A stretch of 64,000 bases of DNA from Polyangiaceae bacterium (GTDB lineage: Bacteria > Myxococcota_A > Polyangia > Polyangiales > Polyangiaceae), in assembly GCA_025936045.1 (NCBI GenBank), contig JAICUB010000022.1, forward strand, positions 1 through 64,000, given 5' to 3'. Below are positions 32,389 through 40,365 of the stretch, one piece after another (positions within the stretch are counted from its first letter, which is position 1; every line of letters begins with the position of its first letter). The position numbers were made by a program, and so were the translations under genes. The notes under the pieces were generated by a model. That model searched no databases. It was not told where the DNA came from and saw nothing but the letters and a program-made list of their open reading frames with translations.

Positions 32389-33624
32389 CTAGCGCTTACG
32401 TACCGCCACGGCGGTGGCGTGCAAAATCAGCGTGAAGGTGAAGGAGATGAAGCCGGCGATCATCAGCATCAGTCCGGTGAAGCCGAGGTAGTTCATCGGG
32501 TCGTCCTCGGCGAGGCGCAGGCCGAGCCGGAAGTAGCTCCGCACGAGCAGCGCGGCGCAGATGAAGCCGAGCGCGAACACGCCGCCGCTCGCGAGCACGG
32601 TGCGCGTGTAGCTGAAGCGACGAAACCACTTCGCCGTCGTCTCGCCCGTGTAGTCGAAGAACACCTTCGAGAGGATGCCCATGTAGATGCACTGCAAGCC
32701 GAGCAACGCGAGTGACATACCGAGCAGCATCCAGTGCAGGGACAACGTCACCGGACCGAGCGTGATGGGACCGAACGACAGTGGCAACGACAGCAGCGCG
32801 CCGACGAAGAGCAGCACGATGCCCGGCTTGAACAGGAAGAAGTCGGCGCCGTAAACGAACATCGCGCGCAGGTTGATCCATGCGGCGTGCCAGGGCGAAA
32901 ACCAGCCGGAGCGCTTGTGATGGCTCAGGCGACCTTCGCGATCCTTGAGGAAGCGAATTGGCACCTCCTCGGTGCGGAGGCGCATGTGCACGGATTTGAG
33001 CACCATCTCCGACGCGTATTCCCAGGACTGGGAGCGAAGATCCATGCGGGCGAGCGCGTCTTTACCGATGCCGCGCATGCCGCAGTGGATATCGGAGAAG
33101 TGACTCGAGAAGATGACGTTGAGGATGAAGGTCGTGACCGGCGTGCCGAGGTAACGATGGAGCGGCGGCATCGAGCCGGGCTCGATGTAGCCGCGGAAGC
33201 GCGAGCCCATCACGAACTCGGCGCCGCCCCGGAACTTCTCGACGAACGGCGCGAGCTCTCGAAAATCGTAGGTGCAGTCGCAATCCCCCATGAGCACGTA
33301 TTTGCCGCGGATGAACGGGAGCGCGTCCTGGTAGGCGCGCCCGAGCCCGCGCTTCGGCGTCTTCAAGACGCGCGCGCCGCCCGCGAGCGCAAGCTCCATG
33401 GTGCGGTCCTGTCCGCTGTCGACGATGAGGATTTCACCCTGCACGCCGGCTTTGGTCATGCCTTCGTGGCACCAAGCCACGAACTCCGCGATCGTGAGCT
33501 CCTCGTTGAGCGCGGGGATGACGATCGAAAACTCGGGCGCATCCACGTCGCGCTCGGGGATCGCCAGTGAAATCTCGGGGTCGTGCGGGGCCGGACCGCC
33601 TTTTTGCGCGATGAGCGCGGTCAC
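32389..33624 (-). CDS. GT2 glycosyltransferase with C-terminal membrane segments, polyprenyl-phosphate type
   Basis: Start GTG 33624 gives 411 residues. The GT2 catalytic region has 'FSIVIPALNEELTIAEFVAW', 'LIVDSGQDRT', 'YVLMGDCDCTYDFRELAPF' with the DxD-like DCD, and 'DIHCGMRGIGKDALARM'. The C-terminal ~170 residues contain four hydrophobic segments (for example IVLLFVGALLSLPLSF, WMLLGMSLALLGLQCIYMG, GGVFALGFICAALLV). This is the shape of GtrB/ArnC-like enzymes that load a sugar onto polyprenyl phosphate at the cytoplasmic face. It follows the epimerase gene by 4 nt in the operon. Confidence 0.85.
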   Translation of the reverse strand: MTALIAQKGGPAPHDPEISLAIPERDVDAPEFSIVIPALNEELTIAEFVAWCHEGMTKAGVQGEILIVDSGQDRTMELALAGGARVLKTPKRGLGRAYQDALPFIRGKYVLMGDCDCTYDFRELAPFVEKFRGGAEFVMGSRFRGYIEPGSMPPLHRYLGTPVTTFILNVIFSSHFSDIHCGMRGIGKDALARMDLRSQSWEYASEMVLKSVHMRLRTEEVPIRFLKDREGRLSHHKRSGWFSPWHAAWINLRAMFVYGADFFLFKPGIVLLFVGALLSLPLSFGPITLGPVTLSLHWMLLGMSLALLGLQCIYMGILSKVFFDYTGETTAKWFRRFSYTRTVLASGGVFALGFICAALLVRSYFRLGLRLAEDDPMNYLGFTGLMLMIAGFISFTFTLILHATAVAVRKR

Positions 33625-33628
33625 GGCG

Positions 33629-34627
33629 TCACATCCTGCCGGCTCGCATGTCGGGGATCATGGCGCTGATGGCGGCCCCGAGCGCCCGTCGCGAGTCGTA
33701 CTTCGGCGAAAACCCGAGGCTCCGGATGCGGTCGTTCTTGAGCCGCACGACGGGGACGTCGCCCTTCCAGCCGCGGTCGCCGCCGGTGTACGCGAAGCGC
33801 ACCGAACCCTTCGGCAAGCCGACGCACTCGACGGCGAGCTCCGCGATTTCACGCACGGTGATCTCGTCGCCGGTGCCCACGTTGTAAACCTCGTACGGCT
33901 GGGGGGTACGTTCGTGCGCGGTCAAGACGGCGCGGATGATGTCGCTCACGTGCACGTAGGATTTGCTCTGCGTGCCGTCGCCCAAAATCTTGAGCTCGGT
34001 CGGGTCGGCGAGCAGGCGGCGCGCGAAATCGAAGCCGACGCCGTGCGTTTGCCGCGGGCCGACGACGTTGCCGAAGCGAAACGCGCAGCCGGACAGGCCG
34101 AACATGAACGTGTAGCTCGCGATCAGCGCCTCGCCCGCGAGCTTGCTCGCGCCGTAGGTCGAGATCGGCAGGAGCGACGGCTGGTTTTCCGGGATTTCGA
34201 GCGTCCCGAGGTCGCCGTACACGCCGCTGCCCGACGCGTACAGGATGCGCTTGGCCGTGGTGGTGCGCATGGCCTCGACGACCGACTGGGTGAGCGCCGT
34301 GCCCTGCCAGAAATCGATGTCGGGCTCCGTCGCCGCGCGCGCGATGTCCGGATTCGACGCGAGGTGAATCACTATGTCGTGACCCTCCATCGCGCGGCGC
34401 AGCGCAGGCACGTCCTCGACGTTGCCACGCACGACGTTGAAGCGCGCGTCGCCTCGATGCGGCTCGACGTGCCACTCGCGCCCCGACGAGAAATTGTCGT
34501 AGACGGTGACGCCCGCAGCGTTACCCGCGCCCAACAAAAAATCGACGAAGTGCGCGCCGATGAAGCCCGCGCCGCCGACCACGAAAAACCGCGCACCCGC
34601 GATCGTATTGACCCACGTCCGTTCCAT
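33629..34627 (-). CDS. NAD-dependent nucleotide-sugar epimerase/dehydratase
   Basis: The protein is 332 residues of the extended SDR fold. GGAGFIGAHF near residue 19 binds NAD, 'VYDNFSSGREWH' follows strand 2, 'VIHLASNPDIARA' matches the UDP-sugar epimerase family, and YGASK at about 157-161 holds the catalytic Tyr and Lys. 'RFGNVVGPRQTHGVGFDF' and 'KSYVHVSDIIRAVL' complete the pattern. The closest general likeness is to UDP-glucose 4-epimerase-like enzymes. Its position next to the GDP-heptose genes allows a GDP-heptose or related substrate, but nothing in the sequence settles that. It lies 18 nt after gmhA. Confidence 0.85.
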   Translation of the reverse strand: MERTWVNTIAGARFFVVGGAGFIGAHFVDFLLGAGNAAGVTVYDNFSSGREWHVEPHRGDARFNVVRGNVEDVPALRRAMEGHDIVIHLASNPDIARAATEPDIDFWQGTALTQSVVEAMRTTTAKRILYASGSGVYGDLGTLEIPENQPSLLPISTYGASKLAGEALIASYTFMFGLSGCAFRFGNVVGPRQTHGVGFDFARRLLADPTELKILGDGTQSKSYVHVSDIIRAVLTAHERTPQPYEVYNVGTGDEITVREIAELAVECVGLPKGSVRFAYTGGDRGWKGDVPVVRLKNDRIRSLGFSPKYDSRRALGAAISAMIPDMRAGRM

Positions 34628-34645
34628 GAGAGCTCCGGCCCCGCG

Positions 34646-35245
34646 TTACTTGATCGATTCCCACTTCGTGGGAGCGCGCTTGAGCGCCGGGTGACTCACG
34701 AGCAGGTGCCAGACCACCGCGCAGAGCCCCTCGGTATGCGGCGTGATCCGGTCCGGCGACGCGGTCGGAATGACCACGCACGCGTCCGCCACCTTCGCGG
34801 TGTGACCGCCGTCCTTGCCGACGATGCCGAAGACCCGAGCGCCCGCGAGCTTCGCGAGCTCGAGCGCGAGCACGAGGTTCGGCGATACGTTTTTCTCTTT
34901 GTTGCCGCCGCCGACGGAAAACACGAGGACGGCGTCCTTCGCGCCGATGCGCGAGACCTTGAGCCACTCGGAGAAGCTCGTGTCCCAGCCCTCGTCGTTC
35001 ACGCGTGCGGTGAGCTCGGAGACGTTGTCGGTCGGCGCATACGCCTCGAACGCGCAGAGCTTGCGAAAATCGTTGACGGCATGGCTCGCATGGCCGGCCG
35101 AACCGCCGACACCGAGGATGAACAAGCGTCCGCCGCCGTCACGCGAGGCGGCGAGGCCCGTCGCCAAGCGCTCGATCACCGCCGCGTCGAGCTGCTGGAT
35201 GATCTCGACGCTCTCCTTCAGGAATTGCCGGATGAAGTCGCTCAT
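34646..35245 (-). CDS. gmhA: Phosphoheptose isomerase
   Basis: The protein is 199 residues, the usual GmhA length. It has one SIS domain: 'LFILGVGGSAGHASHAVNDFRK' is the sugar-phosphate loop, followed by 'DAVLVFSVGGGN' and 'ARVFGIVGKDGGHTAKVAD'. The C-terminus has 'ITPHTEGLCAVVWHLL', placing His and Glu where GmhA keeps its catalytic pair. GmhA converts sedoheptulose 7-phosphate to D-glycero-D-manno-heptose 7-phosphate in the cytoplasm. The 4-nt overlap with the transaldolase gene, which can make sedoheptulose 7-phosphate, supports the assignment. Confidence 0.88.
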   Translation of the reverse strand: MSDFIRQFLKESVEIIQQLDAAVIERLATGLAASRDGGGRLFILGVGGSAGHASHAVNDFRKLCAFEAYAPTDNVSELTARVNDEGWDTSFSEWLKVSRIGAKDAVLVFSVGGGNKEKNVSPNLVLALELAKLAGARVFGIVGKDGGHTAKVADACVVIPTASPDRITPHTEGLCAVVWHLLVSHPALKRAPTKWESIK

Positions 35246-35952
35246 AGCTTGTAGCCGGCGGCGGCCGCGTCGCTGTGGAACATCTTGACGGTCTCGAGGC
35301 TGTAGTCACCGAGGCTCTTGCCGAACAGGCTCAGTTTTTTGAGCATGTCGGGCGGCACCGTGATGATGTGCGCGCCCGCCTCCTCGGCTTGCTTGATGTT
35401 CAAGAGCTCGCGCGGGCTCGCCCACAAGAGCTCCGCGGCCGCTCCGGACTCGTCGCAGATGACGCGCGCCGCCTTCATGTAGGGGACCGGATCGCGCCCC
35501 GTGTCGGCGATGCGTCCCGCGAACACCGAGACGACCGCCGGCGCGCCGCCCGCGAGCGCCCGTGTCACGCCGTGCACCTGCTCGAGCGTGCAAATCGCCG
35601 TGACGTTGAGCTGCACGCGACCTTTGGTCGAAAGCTCCTTCACGAGCGGCAACGACGACTCGCCGCGGGTGTTGGTGATCGGGATTTTGACGTAGACGTT
35701 CGGCGCCCAGGCCGCGATGGCGCGCGCCTGCCGGGCCATCTCCGGGAATTCGTCCGCGAATACCTCGAAGGAAATCGGCCGGTCCTTGATCTGCTCGAGC
35801 ACCTGGTGCGCGAAGGCGACGTAATCGGCGACGCCCGCCTTGCGCATCAAGGTCGGGTTCGTCGTAAAGCCGGAGATGAGCGGATTTTTCGCCATCTCCA
35901 GCAACGAGGAGAGATCGGCACCGTCAGAGAAGAGCTTGATCGTTTGAGGCAT
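35242..35952 (-). CDS. Transaldolase-family aldolase
   Basis: The protein is 236 residues, matching the short transaldolase / fructose-6-phosphate aldolase family. The N-terminus is 'IKLFSDGADLSSLLEMAKNPLISGFTTNPTLMRKAGV', with the SGFTTNPT loop. The Schiff-base lysine lies in NVYVKIPITNTRG. 'LNVTAICTLEQVHGVTRAL' and 'VSVFAGRIADTGRDP' follow. Within a heptose operon its natural role would be to feed sedoheptulose 7-phosphate to GmhA. It overlaps gmhA by 4 nt, which supports that link. A fructose-6-phosphate aldolase activity cannot be ruled out. Confidence 0.84.
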   Translation of the reverse strand: MPQTIKLFSDGADLSSLLEMAKNPLISGFTTNPTLMRKAGVADYVAFAHQVLEQIKDRPISFEVFADEFPEMARQARAIAAWAPNVYVKIPITNTRGESSLPLVKELSTKGRVQLNVTAICTLEQVHGVTRALAGGAPAVVSVFAGRIADTGRDPVPYMKAARVICDESGAAAELLWASPRELLNIKQAEEAGAHIITVPPDMLKKLSLFGKSLGDYSLETVKMFHSDAAAAGYKL

Positions 35953-35953
35953 C

Positions 35954-36532
35954 TCAGACCGATTTCAGCCGAAAGTTCACGAACTCTTGCAGATCCGTCC
36001 CGCGAAAGGAAGGAGCAAGACCTCTGTTTTTTAGCATCTCTTCGTCCTCGGGCCACACGGCGCCGAGCAGCGCCGTCGCGAAACCGAGGCTTTCGCCAGC
36101 GATCACGTCGGTGGCGCGGTCGCCCACCATCCACGTCTCTTCCGCGCGCGTGCCCGGGAACGTGAGCAGCGCAGCGTGCAAGAGCCCCGGCAGCGGCTTG
36201 CGGCACGCGCAAGCGTCCTCCGCGCGATGACGGCAAATGAACGAACGCGCGATGTGCCCGCCGCCCGCTTCGGCGCCCGCGACGACGGCCGCGTGGATCG
36301 CGTCGAGCTCGTCGTACGTGACTTCACCCTTCGCCGCGGCAGGCTGATTCGTGGCGATGGCGAGGACGAAGCCGGCGTCGGTGAGGGCCCGGAGCGCGGC
36401 GGGGACACCCGGCAGGATTTCGACTTCGCTGATCGAATGCGGGCTCTCGGGTGCGCGGCCGGCGCGGTGCACGACCAGGCGATTGAGCACGCCGTCACGG
36501 TCGAGCACGATCAGGCGCGGCGAGTTCGTCAT
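35954..36532 (-). CDS. gmhB: D-glycero-D-manno-heptose 1,7-bisphosphate phosphatase
   Basis: The protein is 192 residues of the histidinol-phosphatase-like HAD type. LDRDGVLNR near residue 9 carries the nucleophile Asp, 'FVLAIATNQPAAAKGEV' is motif II, and 'MVGDRATDVIAGESLG' is motif IV. A zinc-binding loop (ICRHRAEDACACRKPLPG) has the C-x-H and C-x-C pattern specific to GmhB. It removes the C7 phosphate of heptose 1,7-bisphosphate, the third step to GDP-heptose. One nucleotide separates it from the transaldolase gene, and it overlaps the nucleotidyltransferase gene by 4 nt. Confidence 0.9.
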   Translation of the reverse strand: MTNSPRLIVLDRDGVLNRLVVHRAGRAPESPHSISEVEILPGVPAALRALTDAGFVLAIATNQPAAAKGEVTYDELDAIHAAVVAGAEAGGGHIARSFICRHRAEDACACRKPLPGLLHAALLTFPGTRAEETWMVGDRATDVIAGESLGFATALLGAVWPEDEEMLKNRGLAPSFRGTDLQEFVNFRLKSV

Positions 36533-37245
36533 GAGCGTTCGAGCAGCGCCTCGAGATCCGCGAGGCCCGACGGCGAGCCGATCTCGTAAAAACGCTCACG
36601 CACGAGGTAGCCCGCGAGCTCGCCCCGTTCGCTGAGCGGTCGAAAGACGTCGGCGAGATCGTATTTGACCCCGCGCGGTACCTCGCGCTCGATCACGTCG
36701 CGACGGAGCGCGGAGAGGCCGTAATCGATGTAGCCGTAGTCGGCCGCGGGGCGGCGCGTGCGGCTCTTGTCGTAGAGCGCGAGCGTGTTCGTCGCGGGGT
36801 CGAACACGACGTTGCTCGTGTCCCAGCGGCCCTCGTTGTGAAACACCGTCATGAGCGCCGGCTTGCCCGAGCGAACGAAGGCGCTCGCGACGGCCCCGAA
36901 GTCGATCGGCAGGTAGGAGTCGCCATAGGTGAGCAAGAATTCGTCGGCGAGCGCGCCCCGTTCGGCGGCGAGAGCGAGCGCGCCCGCCGTGCCGCGCAGC
37001 GTCGCGCCTTCGTTCACGTAAGCGACCGCGAGGCCGTAGCGCGAGCCGTCGCCGACATGCGCCTCGACCTGTTCGCCCAGGTGTCCGACCGAAAGCAGGA
37101 CGTCGCGCACGCCGTGGCCGGCGAGCCAGGCGAGCTGATGATCGACGAAGGGCTTGCCGCGTACCTCGAGCAGCGACTTCGGCACCGTTTCGGTGTGCGG
37201 GCGCATGCGCGTCCCGAGGCCGCCCGCGAGGACCACGCACTGCAT
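36529..37245 (-). CDS. hddC: Nucleotidyltransferase, probable D-glycero-alpha-D-manno-heptose 1-phosphate guanylyltransferase
   Basis: From ATG 37245 the protein is 238 residues. The GTP/sugar-nucleotidyl signature VVLAGGLGTRMRP is at the N-terminus, followed by PKSLLEVRGKPFVDHQL. 'EFLLTYGDSYLPIDF' has the metal-binding Asp, and 'RWDTSNVVFDPA' and 'FYEIGSPSGLADLEALL' end the fold. Enzymes of this size beside gmhA, gmhB and hddA are HddC, which makes GDP-D-glycero-D-manno-heptose. The frame is open upstream to 37560, but that part lacks homology and lies in the discoidin-like gene. A mannose-1-phosphate guanylyltransferase-like activity is the main alternative. Confidence 0.84.
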   Translation of the reverse strand: MQCVVLAGGLGTRMRPHTETVPKSLLEVRGKPFVDHQLAWLAGHGVRDVLLSVGHLGEQVEAHVGDGSRYGLAVAYVNEGATLRGTAGALALAAERGALADEFLLTYGDSYLPIDFGAVASAFVRSGKPALMTVFHNEGRWDTSNVVFDPATNTLALYDKSRTRRPAADYGYIDYGLSALRRDVIEREVPRGVKYDLADVFRPLSERGELAGYLVRERFYEIGSPSGLADLEALLERS

Positions 37246-38255
37246 CAGGGGAAGATCCGCACGCGCGAGAGATGAAGGATGGCGGACGGCAACGGAATGT
37301 GAATTTTCACGTAGCGCGCGCGCTCGGTGTCGAAGCTCTGCCGCCAGTTCGTAAACTCGGAGGTCTTGCGCGCGACCTCCTTCCAATTCTTCTTGTCCGT
37401 GCTCACGGCGACCGCGAGCGGTACGGCGCGCTCGGAGCAGCAGTCGAGGCGATTGTCGATCTCGATGCCGGAGACGTGACGCACCTTGCCGAGGTCGAAC
37501 ACGATCCAGGGATCGCTCTCCTGGCTCGTGTGGAAAAAGTAGTTTTCGCCGCCCGCGCACGTCTGCTTCGGTGACTCGCAGCCGCCCTGCGGATAGCGCG
37601 AGCTCGTCGTAAAGCTCGCGCGCTCGGCGAGATCGTGAGAGCGGCGATGCGCGTACGAGACCTGCTGAACCCCGTAGACGGCGCCACCGAGCACGACGAG
37701 CACCGCGAGCACGTGGAGCACGCGGCGCACCCAGATGCGCTCGAGCCGGCGTTGCACGCTGCCGAGCGGCTCGAACAGCGCCGCCGCGGCCCGCTCGAGC
37801 CGTTCGACCAGCTTTCGCTGCGCGTTCGCGTCGAGCGCCGCGTACTCGAGGTAGGAGCCGCCGAGATCACGGGTGAGCTCGGCGAGCTCCTTTTCGCCAG
37901 CGGCGGCCGGCGCGAGGAGGGACCGGTCCGTCCCTTCGAGCAAGCTCGCGAGCGTGGGCGTGCCTTCGTTCGGGTTCTCCGCCTCGCCCTCTTCGCCCGC
38001 GCGCTTCAGCGCGACGTGCGCGAGCAGCGACCAATGAATCGACTCGCGGTAGAGCTCGGAGGCGACGGCCTCGCTCCCGGTCTGACCGAACGGCTCCGGG
38101 GGACGCTCGGTGCGCGCGGCCGCCTCGCTCGCGAGCGCCGCGCGACCCGCGAGCTCGAGCGCCCGAGGGGACACGGTGCCTGCTTCGGCGCGCACCTTGC
38201 GCTCCGCCGCACGCAACCAGAACCAGTCGGCGAATCGAGAGACCAAGGCCACCAC
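37245..38255 (-). CDS. Membrane-anchored F5/8 type C (discoidin)-like protein, paralogue A
   Basis: The protein is 336 residues. The first ~175 residues are an Ala/Leu/Glu-rich helical, probably cytoplasmic region. A transmembrane segment lies near 178-196 (VLHVLAVLVVLGGAVYG). The outer ~140 residues resemble a discoidin-type sugar-binding domain: 'TSSRYPQGGCESPKQTC', 'FFHTSQESDPWIVFDLGKVRHVSGIEIDNRLDCCSERAVPLAVAVS' and 'SFDTERARYVKIHI'. The WIVFDLG and YVKI elements are typical of F5/8 type C folds, and a CC pair is unusual. A paralogue with the same layout is encoded at 41393-42523. Its stop shares one base with the hddC start. The function is unknown. Confidence 0.72.
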   Translation of the reverse strand: MVALVSRFADWFWLRAAERKVRAEAGTVSPRALELAGRAALASEAAARTERPPEPFGQTGSEAVASELYRESIHWSLLAHVALKRAGEEGEAENPNEGTPTLASLLEGTDRSLLAPAAAGEKELAELTRDLGGSYLEYAALDANAQRKLVERLERAAAALFEPLGSVQRRLERIWVRRVLHVLAVLVVLGGAVYGVQQVSYAHRRSHDLAERASFTTSSRYPQGGCESPKQTCAGGENYFFHTSQESDPWIVFDLGKVRHVSGIEIDNRLDCCSERAVPLAVAVSTDKKNWKEVARKTSEFTNWRQSFDTERARYVKIHIPLPSAILHLSRVRIFP

Positions 38256-38276
38256 GGGCGTGTTCTTATCAGAGAT

Positions 38277-40253
38277 TCAGAGCCCGATCAGCTTCATTGC
38301 CGGCTCGTTCTTGTCCGTGGGCGCGTTACGCTTCCAAAGCAAGAAGTTACCCCGCCGCGCAATGAAGCCGTATTTACCGGTCGCGATGGCCGAAGCGATC
38401 ACCTGATGCGAGGTCGGCTCCCCGCGCGCCTCGTCGATCGCCATGAGCAGGTAATCGGCGTCGTCGTAGGCGAAGCGCAGCGTGAAACAGAAGCGCCGAT
38501 TGGAGACGTGGGGCGCCTCCGTCTCCGTCGCCGCCACGGAGGCGTTCCGCGGAATCATCGCGATGAGCTCGTAAAGGTCCTTGTGGTGACGCTCGTCGTC
38601 GCGGCTGACCTCGAAGCCGACCTGCCGGAAGCCGCCCACGAAGTTGTGGTGTTGGAAGAGCGCTCCGTGGCTATAGCTGTAGATGGTGGCCGTCGCGAAC
38701 ATCGACACGAGCGCCGCGGGCACGCGCAAGCTCCTGAGGCCGAGCCGCGCGTTGACCTCACGCCACCAGCCGAGCGTGATGGCGGCCGCGAAGAAGATGT
38801 AGATCGTGTAGTTCGACGTGTACTGGAAGAACGTCTGGTACATCGGCTTGTAGCCAGACGAGAGCAACGTGAACATCGCGGGCGGGATGAAGAGGATCCA
38901 CGTGCGCGGGTTCCGGAACGGCAGCAGCAGCACGGGCCCCATCATCTTGACGATGTAGGTGAGCTTGTCCTGCTCGAGCAGCGAGTTGAACGTGAAGATC
39001 GGGTTCGAGATCAACGTCCGAAGCACGCCCGAAAAGCCCGACTCGCCCGGCGGAATCAAGCCGACGAAGATCCAGGTGAAGCTGTTCGCCTCCGACCAAG
39101 TGCGGTGGAGCGGCATGATGAAGAACTTCACCAGCACGAAGTAGATCGCCGAAACCACGCCGCCGACGATGGCCCAGCGCACGCGCTTGCCCATGACGAG
39201 CTGATACATGCAGCCCGCGGTGAGCACCGCGCTCGTGTCCTCGCGCACGAGCAGCGAGCAAATCCAGAAGAAGATGAGCCAGCCCTTCTTCTCGGTCTCG
39301 TAACAATAGACCGTCCAAGCGATCCAAAAGACGGCGAGCGTCAGATCGTGGAAGTCGTAAAACACGGGCCCGTGCATGGGCGCGTGAATCAAATAGAGGT
39401 AGGCGAACAAGACGCCGACCCACGAGCTCCCGAGGCGATGGCGCGCGATGAGGTAAATCGGGATCGCCGCCGCGGACACGACCACGGCCTGGAGTACGAG
39501 CAGCGTCTCCGGGTGTTGGTAAATCGCGTAGATCGGTGCGTACAGATAGAAGATGAAGTTCGCGTGGAATTGAATATGCGAGCCGGTTCGGCCGAGATCG
39601 GGGCTCGCGGCGAACCACTTGCCGCGGATCAGGTTCCACATCAGGTTGTCGAAGATCGCGAGGTCCCAGCTCGCGGTCTTGAGCCGATAGTGGTTCAAGA
39701 TCGTGTAGTACGAGAGGTAGCACGCCATGAAGATCACCATCGCGGTGAGCAACAGGGGCGGCGTGCGGGCGTAGAGCTTGGGGTGCCGGCGCACCCAGCG
39801 CGCGAACCAATCCTTCGTCCCCACCCAATCGATCGAATCGAACGACATGCGTAGCGTCCGTTCGAAGCCGAGCCCGAAGAGCCCCGCCGCGAGCACGAAC
39901 GCCCACTCGTTGCGATCCGTCCAGCGGTAGTCGAACAAGACGGGCAGCGGGAAGAGCACCATCAACGGCGAGACGATGCGCGCCGTGCGCTGCAGCGTGG
40001 ACACGGCCGCTTCCGAGAAGCCGCGCGCGATCCAGAAGATCGCCCCCGCGAGCGTGAACGCGAAGCCCGTCCCGCCCATCAGGTAGATCATCAGATCGCG
40101 CGAGGGCTTGTCCATGACGTTGCCCGTCACCTGCTCGAGCGCGCGGTCGTAGTTCCACATGAAGAGGAACGCGGCGAGCGACGCCCCGGCCGTGAACAAG
40201 AGCACCGCGCTCCCCGTCAAGCGCGCTTCCACCGGTGTTTTCGCGGCGATCAT
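38277..40253 (-). CDS. DUF2079-family multi-pass membrane protein, GT-C-like
   Basis: The protein is 658 residues with about a dozen hydrophobic segments. The DUF2079 region begins near residue 190 with 'TASWDLAIFDNLMWNLIRGKWFAASPDLG' and continues with 'HIQFHANFIFYLYAPIYA', 'GPVFYDFHDLTLAVFWIAW', 'LLVREDTSAVLTAGCMYQ' and 'NPIFTFNSLLEQDKLTYIVKMMGPVLLLPF'. DUF2079 proteins have a GT-C-like fold but their reaction is not established. The first ~150 residues are extra membrane segments before the domain. It is the first gene of the minus-strand run reaching to 30161 and is divergent from a GT2 gene, an arrangement that suggests a polyprenyl-sugar donor/transferase pair. Confidence 0.82.
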   Translation of the reverse strand: MIAAKTPVEARLTGSAVLLFTAGASLAAFLFMWNYDRALEQVTGNVMDKPSRDLMIYLMGGTGFAFTLAGAIFWIARGFSEAAVSTLQRTARIVSPLMVLFPLPVLFDYRWTDRNEWAFVLAAGLFGLGFERTLRMSFDSIDWVGTKDWFARWVRRHPKLYARTPPLLLTAMVIFMACYLSYYTILNHYRLKTASWDLAIFDNLMWNLIRGKWFAASPDLGRTGSHIQFHANFIFYLYAPIYAIYQHPETLLVLQAVVVSAAAIPIYLIARHRLGSSWVGVLFAYLYLIHAPMHGPVFYDFHDLTLAVFWIAWTVYCYETEKKGWLIFFWICSLLVREDTSAVLTAGCMYQLVMGKRVRWAIVGGVVSAIYFVLVKFFIMPLHRTWSEANSFTWIFVGLIPPGESGFSGVLRTLISNPIFTFNSLLEQDKLTYIVKMMGPVLLLPFRNPRTWILFIPPAMFTLLSSGYKPMYQTFFQYTSNYTIYIFFAAAITLGWWREVNARLGLRSLRVPAALVSMFATATIYSYSHGALFQHHNFVGGFRQVGFEVSRDDERHHKDLYELIAMIPRNASVAATETEAPHVSNRRFCFTLRFAYDDADYLLMAIDEARGEPTSHQVIASAIATGKYGFIARRGNFLLWKRNAPTDKNEPAMKLIGL

Positions 40254-40365
40254 CCTGAAGCGAGGCTCGCTAGCATAGGCGGGAGACGATGGTTTTTCGC
40301 CCGGGATGAGTCAAGCTTTTCCCGGCGCGAGGGCCCCGGCTATGGTGTTCGGGCTCCAGACCCCC

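Noticed and set aside
33398..35254. Long plus-strand open frame opposite the epimerase and gmhA genes
   Set aside because: It has no recognisable domain and is antisense to well-supported heptose genes.
37635..39854. Long plus-strand open frame opposite the discoidin-like and DUF2079 genes
   Set aside because: Arg/Glu/His-rich antisense composition with no motif. The minus-strand genes have clear membrane and domain features.
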